A stretch of DNA of 10,652 nucleotides. It comes from an uncultured Collinsella sp. Lineage in GTDB: Bacteria; Actinomycetota; Coriobacteriia; Coriobacteriales; Coriobacteriaceae. Each line of letters starts with the position of its first letter. The stretch's first letter is position 1. The notes beneath the pieces are model-generated. The model ran no database searches. It was given only the letters and a program-made list of their open reading frames with translations, and was not told the DNA's origin. A program made the translations under genes and the position numbers. The DNA lies in assembly GCA_900549065.1 (NCBI GenBank), contig URNC01000062.1:1-10652 (forward strand), in the 5' to 3' direction. Below are positions 7,555-10,652 of the stretch, one piece after another.

Positions 7555-8919
7555 ATGGCGATCACGCCCGCAGAAATCGCGGAAACCCGCGGCATGGTTG
7601 AGGAGCAGAACCTCGACATCAGGACCATCACCATGGGTGTTTCGCTCATGGGTTGCGGAGACGAGAACCTCGACCGCATGTGCACGAAGATCTACGACCA
7701 CGTGACGCACACGGCTGAACATCTGGTCGAGACCGCCGAGAACCTCGAGCGCGAGTACGGTATCCCCATCGTCAACAAGCGCGTTTCCGTCACCCCGGTG
7801 GCGCAGATCGCCGCATGCTGCAAGGATGAGGACCTCACCCCCATCGCGCATGCCCTCGACCGCGCGGCAGAGACGCTCGGCATCGATTACCTGGGCGGCT
7901 TCTCCGCACTCGTTCAGAAGGGCATCGGCGACGCCGACCGCCGCGTCATCCAGTCCATCCCACAGGCGCTCGCTACCACCAGCCGCGTCTGCTCCAGCGT
8001 CAACGTTGCCAGCCTGCGCGCCGGTATCAACATGGATGCCGTGCTCATGGCGGCTCAGACCATCATCGATGCCGCCAAGCTTACGGCAGATGAGGATTCC
8101 GTTGGCGCCTCCAAGTTTGTATGCTTTGCCAACATGGTCGAGGACTCCCCGTTTATGGCGGGCGCCGTCCACGGCGGTGGCGAGGCCGACGCCGTCATCA
8201 ACGTAGGCGTTTCGGGCCCCGGCGTTATGGCCGCAGCTCTGGAGACGCTGCCCGACTCCGCATCGATGATGGAAGTCGCCGAGAAGATTAAGCAGACCGC
8301 CTTTAAGATCACCCGTGCCGGCGAGCTCATGAGCCGCGAGGCCGCCCATCGCCTGGGTGTCGAGAAGGGCATTGTCGACCTGTCGCTGGCTCCCACGCCC
8401 GCCATCGGCGACTCCGTCGCGCGCATCCTCGAGATCATCGGCGTGGGCACCTGCGGTGGCCCCGGCACGACCTGTGCGCTCGCCATGCTCAACGATGCCG
8501 TCAAGAAGGGCGGCGTCATGGCCAGCTCCAGCGTGGGCGGTCTCTCGGGCGCCTTTATCCCCGTGTCCGAGGACGCCGGCATGATCGCTGCCGTCGAGGC
8601 CGGCGCGCTTTCGCTCGAGAAGCTCGAGGCCATGACCTGCGTGTGCTCCGTTGGCCTGGACATGATCGCCATCCCCGGCGACACCCCGGTCGAGACCATC
8701 GCCGGCATCATCGCCGACGAGATGGCCATCGGTGTCATCAACAACAAGACCACGGCCGTCCGCGTGATCCCCGCCATCGGCAAGGGCGTGGGCGACTGCG
8801 TCGAGTACGGCGGCCTGTTCGGCCGTGCGCCCATCATGCCGGTGAACCCCAACGCCGGCACCGTGCTTGCCCACCGTGGCGGACGCTTCCCGGCGCCGCT
8901 GAACTCGCTGAAGAACTAG
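7555..8919 (+). CDS. UPF0210 (DUF711, 'PFL family') protein of unknown function
   Basis: The 454-residue product matches the UPF0210/DUF711 family, found in many bacteria and archaea. Features that led to the call are EEQNLDIRTITMGVSLMGC (16-34), YLGGFSALVQKG (112-123), SSVNVASLRAGINMDAV (147-163), GGGEADAVINVGVSGPGV (207-224), IPGDTPVETIAGIIADEMA (373-391) with INNKTTAVR (395-403), and the C-terminal AHRGGRFPAPLNS (439-451). The family is structurally grouped with pyruvate formate-lyase-like proteins, hence its name. No glycyl-radical motif is visible, so it should not be read as a pyruvate formate-lyase. The ATG at 7555 has AGGAG at 7543-7547, and its length matches the family. Family members often lie beside a small ACT-domain (UPF0237) gene; none is present here. 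Cellular function is not established. Confidence 0.93.
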   Translation: MAITPAEIAETRGMVEEQNLDIRTITMGVSLMGCGDENLDRMCTKIYDHVTHTAEHLVETAENLEREYGIPIVNKRVSVTPVAQIAACCKDEDLTPIAHALDRAAETLGIDYLGGFSALVQKGIGDADRRVIQSIPQALATTSRVCSSVNVASLRAGINMDAVLMAAQTIIDAAKLTADEDSVGASKFVCFANMVEDSPFMAGAVHGGGEADAVINVGVSGPGVMAAALETLPDSASMMEVAEKIKQTAFKITRAGELMSREAAHRLGVEKGIVDLSLAPTPAIGDSVARILEIIGVGTCGGPGTTCALAMLNDAVKKGGVMASSSVGGLSGAFIPVSEDAGMIAAVEAGALSLEKLEAMTCVCSVGLDMIAIPGDTPVETIAGIIADEMAIGVINNKTTAVRVIPAIGKGVGDCVEYGGLFGRAPIMPVNPNAGTVLAHRGGRFPAPLNSLKN

Positions 8920-8936
8920 CTGAGGGGGACTGGCGA

Positions 8937-9070
8937 GGAGCCCCGGGGAGGGCAAATATATAAGGTCGCCTGCTCGGACAGTCCTGACTCGCACGGAGAG
9001 CACATTAAGTGCTCTCCGGCTCGTGCGGAACTCGCGATCGACCTTATATATTTGCCCTCCCCGGGGCTCC
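8937..9070. repeat. 134-bp palindromic element with perfect 32-bp arms
   Basis: Bases 8937-8968 and 9039-9070 are exact reverse complements over 32 bp. The arms run from a GC-rich outer block (GGAGCCCCGGGGAGGG) into an AT-rich inner block (CAAATATATAAGG). Nested at the centre is a second perfect hairpin, CGGAGAGCAC (8994-9003) and GTGCTCTCCG (9009-9018), around the loop ATTAA. The element starts 17 bases after the UPF0210 stop codon. No T-run follows either side, so a simple terminator role is unlikely. It has no room for a gene. It may be a foldback or MITE-like repeat. I saw no target-site duplication at its ends. Confidence 0.85.
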
Positions 9071-9153
9071 CGCACAACGGGACCTCAGTTGGGGTCTATC
9101 CCGGTTGCAGTTGCTTCGCTCCTGCACCACTTGGCTGGTGCGGCGGTTTGGCA

Positions 9154-9181
9154 TTGGAACGGTTCTTTTCTGGTATATGCT
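9154..9181 (+). promoter_or_regulatory. Possible promoter of the methyltransferase gene
   Basis: TTGGAA (9154-9159) and TATGCT (9176-9181) are separated by 16 bases. Transcription would start near 9188, leaving a leader of about 50 bases before the GTG start at 9237. The match is moderate and rests on spacing and hexamer similarity alone. It lies between the palindromic element and the gene, so the gene probably has its own promoter. Confidence 0.35.
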
Positions 9182-9236
9182 GGTTGCGGCTCTTCTTTTG
9201 GGGGGAGTCGCTTTTTTGTTGCTAGGAGGTTGGCCC

Positions 9237-10124
9237 GTGGTTGATGGGGATACTCGTTCTGAGCTGCTTTCTGCGGATTGGAATGGCGAATGGATGCGTC
9301 TGCAGGCCGCTCGGCATCGGGCTGATGATTCTTTTGAATGGGATAAGCGGGCTCGGCATTTTCGTCCACTGGAGACTGCTCCGTATGCCCGGGATTTTAT
9401 GAAATTGCTGGCTCTTGAGCCTGGTGAGTCGGCGCTGGATATGGGATGTGGGGCTGGGTCGATTGCTATTCCGCTTGCTCAGGCTGGGCATCCTGTAATT
9501 GCGGCTGATTTCTCCCCCGCCATGCTGGGCACCCTTGATGCCGGCATTGAGTACTACGGGCTCGAGGGGCGCATAACGCCGCTTGAGCTTGCTTGGGATG
9601 ACGATTGGGATTTGGTTGGACCGGTCGCGAAAGCGGTAGATGTTGCCTTTGCCAGTCGGTCGGTTACGACGACCAATCTAAAAGATGCGCTTGCCAAGCT
9701 CGACCGCACGGCTCGTCGGCGTTGTGCTGTCACGATGGTCGCCAACTCCAGCCCGCGCTATGACCTGCACCTGATGAACGCCATCGGTGCCTCGGTTACC
9801 TGCAGCAATGGCTTTGTGTATGCTTTTAATATCCTCATTCAGATGGGTGCCCTGCCGCAGGTTACGTACTTTGAATCGCCTCGTCGCGATACCTTCGATA
9901 ACCTTGAAGCGGGCGTAGCAGATTTTTCCCGTATGCTCGAGCATGGCAACGAGGATAAGGTCGACCGTCTGCGCGACTACATCGCCCAGCACATGATTGA
10001 GAACCCCCATGCCGGTGAGCCGGGCTCCAAGGGTGTGCCGCAGGGACGCTATATGCTCGACCACGTCCGCAAGGTCCGTTGGGCGTTTATTGCATGGGAG
10101 CCGGTCTCTGCTCCCAGCTCATAG
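9237..10124 (+). CDS. Class I SAM-dependent methyltransferase, substrate unknown
   Basis: This is a 295-residue protein with a Rossmann-type methyltransferase core. Motif I is LDMGCGAGSIAIPLA (67-81), the SAM-binding glycine loop, followed by the acidic-ended strand AADFSPAML (89-97). The N-terminal EWMRLQAARHRADDSFEWDKRARHF region (18-42) and the C-terminal helical region (about 215-285) are probably involved in substrate binding; the substrate cannot be read from the sequence. The GTG start at 9237 is supported by AGGAGG (9224-9229) seven bases upstream. The open frame extends back to 9009, but that part includes half of the palindromic element. Codon use is odd: the first 90 or so codons favour T- and G-ending codons (GAT, GCT, GGG, CGG), while the rest moves toward the C-ending style of the neighbours. 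This may signal a mosaic or recently acquired gene. Confidence 0.85.
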   Translation: MVDGDTRSELLSADWNGEWMRLQAARHRADDSFEWDKRARHFRPLETAPYARDFMKLLALEPGESALDMGCGAGSIAIPLAQAGHPVIAADFSPAMLGTLDAGIEYYGLEGRITPLELAWDDDWDLVGPVAKAVDVAFASRSVTTTNLKDALAKLDRTARRRCAVTMVANSSPRYDLHLMNAIGASVTCSNGFVYAFNILIQMGALPQVTYFESPRRDTFDNLEAGVADFSRMLEHGNEDKVDRLRDYIAQHMIENPHAGEPGSKGVPQGRYMLDHVRKVRWAFIAWEPVSAPSS

Positions 10125-10241
10125 CCTGTTCGCAGCCCTCACCGCCCACTCACTCGGCATCCGCATTCTTTTTGAACTGGGCAAACGCGCTCCACACCGC
10201 GCCGTTCCTGCGCTATCGTGGGACAGCTCACGTAGATTAAG

Positions 10242-10256
10242 GCCCCGTCGCGGGGC
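10242..10256 (+). other. Small GC hairpin in the yhbY leader
   Basis: GCCCCG (10242-10247) and CGGGGC (10251-10256) pair perfectly around the loop TCG, ending 26 bases before the yhbY start codon. No T-run follows, so it is not a terminator. It would form a stable 5' leader hairpin if transcription starts upstream. The rest of the gap 10125-10282 shows no gene and no clear promoter; TCCACA (10191) with TATCGT (10214), 17 bases apart, is only a weak candidate. Confidence 0.35.
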
Positions 10257-10282
10257 GCCCCATACATAGAAAGCGAGAACCC

Positions 10283-10582
10283 ATGGCACTGACAGGAGCC
10301 CAGGTCAAGCAGCTTCGCAGCATGGCCCATCACCTCAACCCCGCCATCATCATCGGCAAGTCCGATGTCAACGAGGGCACCGTCGAGCAGACGGTCGCCT
10401 ACCTGGAGAAGCACGAGCTCGTTAAGTGCTCCGTGCTCGATGGCTCCAGCCTTTCCGCCCGCGAGGCCGCCGAAGAGCTCGCCGAGCGTTGCCACGCCGA
10501 GGTCGTCCAGGTCATCGGCCGCAAGTTCTCGCTGTATCGCGAGTCCTCGCGCAAGGACATCGAGAAGATCAAGCTCGTCTAA
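10283..10582 (+). CDS. yhbY: YhbY-like RNA-binding protein (CRM domain)
   Basis: The protein has 99 residues and is one complete CRS1_YhbY (CRM) domain, the normal length for bacterial YhbY. This KH-like fold binds RNA, and in E. coli the protein associates with precursors of the 50S ribosomal subunit. Visible features are the opening LTGAQVKQLRSMAHHLNPAIIIGK (3-26 region), the loop after GK reading SDVN in place of the more common xGLT, the helix HELVKCSVLDGS (44-55) and the conserved tail VIGRKFSLYR (76-85). The ATG at 10283 matches the family N-terminus, although the ribosome-binding site (AAGCGAG) is weak. A strong terminator follows 38 bases after the stop. With the upstream gap of 158 bases, it is probably transcribed alone. 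The family assignment is confident; the role in ribosome assembly is by analogy. Confidence 0.92.
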   Translation: MALTGAQVKQLRSMAHHLNPAIIIGKSDVNEGTVEQTVAYLEKHELVKCSVLDGSSLSAREAAEELAERCHAEVVQVIGRKFSLYRESSRKDIEKIKLV

Positions 10583-10620
10583 GAGCCAATGATCCGGCGA
10601 GCCAACATATAGCAAGCTTA

Positions 10621-10652
10621 CGGGTGCCCAAGTACTTCGGGCGCCCGTTTTT
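10621..10652 (+). terminator. Intrinsic terminator of yhbY
   Basis: CGGGTGCCC (10621-10629) pairs with GGGCGCCCG (10639-10647), nine pairs with one T-G wobble. The loop contains a further AAGT/ACTT pairing. At least five T follow, running to the window end. It is a strong rho-independent terminator in the gene's direction. Confidence 0.88.

Noticed and set aside
7555..8919. Calling the UPF0210 gene a pyruvate formate-lyase because of the family nickname
   Set aside because: The protein is much shorter than pyruvate formate-lyase and has no visible glycyl-radical motif near its C-terminus. The name reflects structural clan membership only.
6481..9075. 864-residue open frame on the minus strand across metH, the gap and UPF0210
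   Set aside because: It is antisense to two well-supported genes, rich in His/Asp/Gly/Val with no recognisable domain, and crosses the palindromic element and an intergenic stem-loop. It is a GC-bias shadow.

Overview
The window is a stretch of ordinary bacterial chromosome. High GC content, strong G/C preference at third codon positions, compact spacing, a type III glutamine synthetase, and a methionine synthase whose reactivation domain is a separate gene all fit an anaerobic gut actinobacterium. The closest match I recognise is the Coriobacteriia, probably Collinsella. That placement rests on gene style and recall, not on any search.

Layout, left to right. The last 26 codons of an unidentified gene end in a terminator (3-125). 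A tRNA-Glu(UUC) gene follows, with its own extended -10 promoter and intrinsic terminator (about 143-300). Positions 301-640 hold no convincing gene, but they contain a tRNA T-arm-like inverted repeat and a 219-bp segment bounded by 34-bp imperfect inverted repeats. The minus-strand gene glnN follows (704-2791), with its terminator at 641-672 and a leader rich in palindromes. The divergent intergenic region 2792-3217 separates it from a tight plus-strand operon: metF (3218-4090), a methionine synthase reactivation-domain protein (4090-4878) and metH (4888-7446). The first two genes overlap by one base and the next gap is 9 bases. Downstream are a UPF0210/PFL-family gene (7555-8919), a perfect 32-bp inverted-repeat element (8937-9070), a class I SAM-dependent methyltransferase with unusual codon use (9237-10124), and a yhbY-like RNA-binding protein gene (10283-10582) that ends in a strong terminator at the window edge.

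How the genes fit together. MetF makes 5-methyltetrahydrofolate. MetH uses it, through cobalamin, to methylate homocysteine. The small middle protein supplies the domain that reductively methylates inactivated cobalamin and that MetH lacks here. GlnN assimilates ammonium into glutamine and is transcribed away from this operon. The UPF0210, methyltransferase and YhbY genes have no clear functional link to methionine synthesis.

I did not find a clearly new multi-gene system. The most interesting signals are non-coding: the perfect 134-bp palindromic element at 8937-9070, the inverted pair at 363-581 whose arms also read as a similar short peptide in one frame, and the run of palindromes upstream of glnN.
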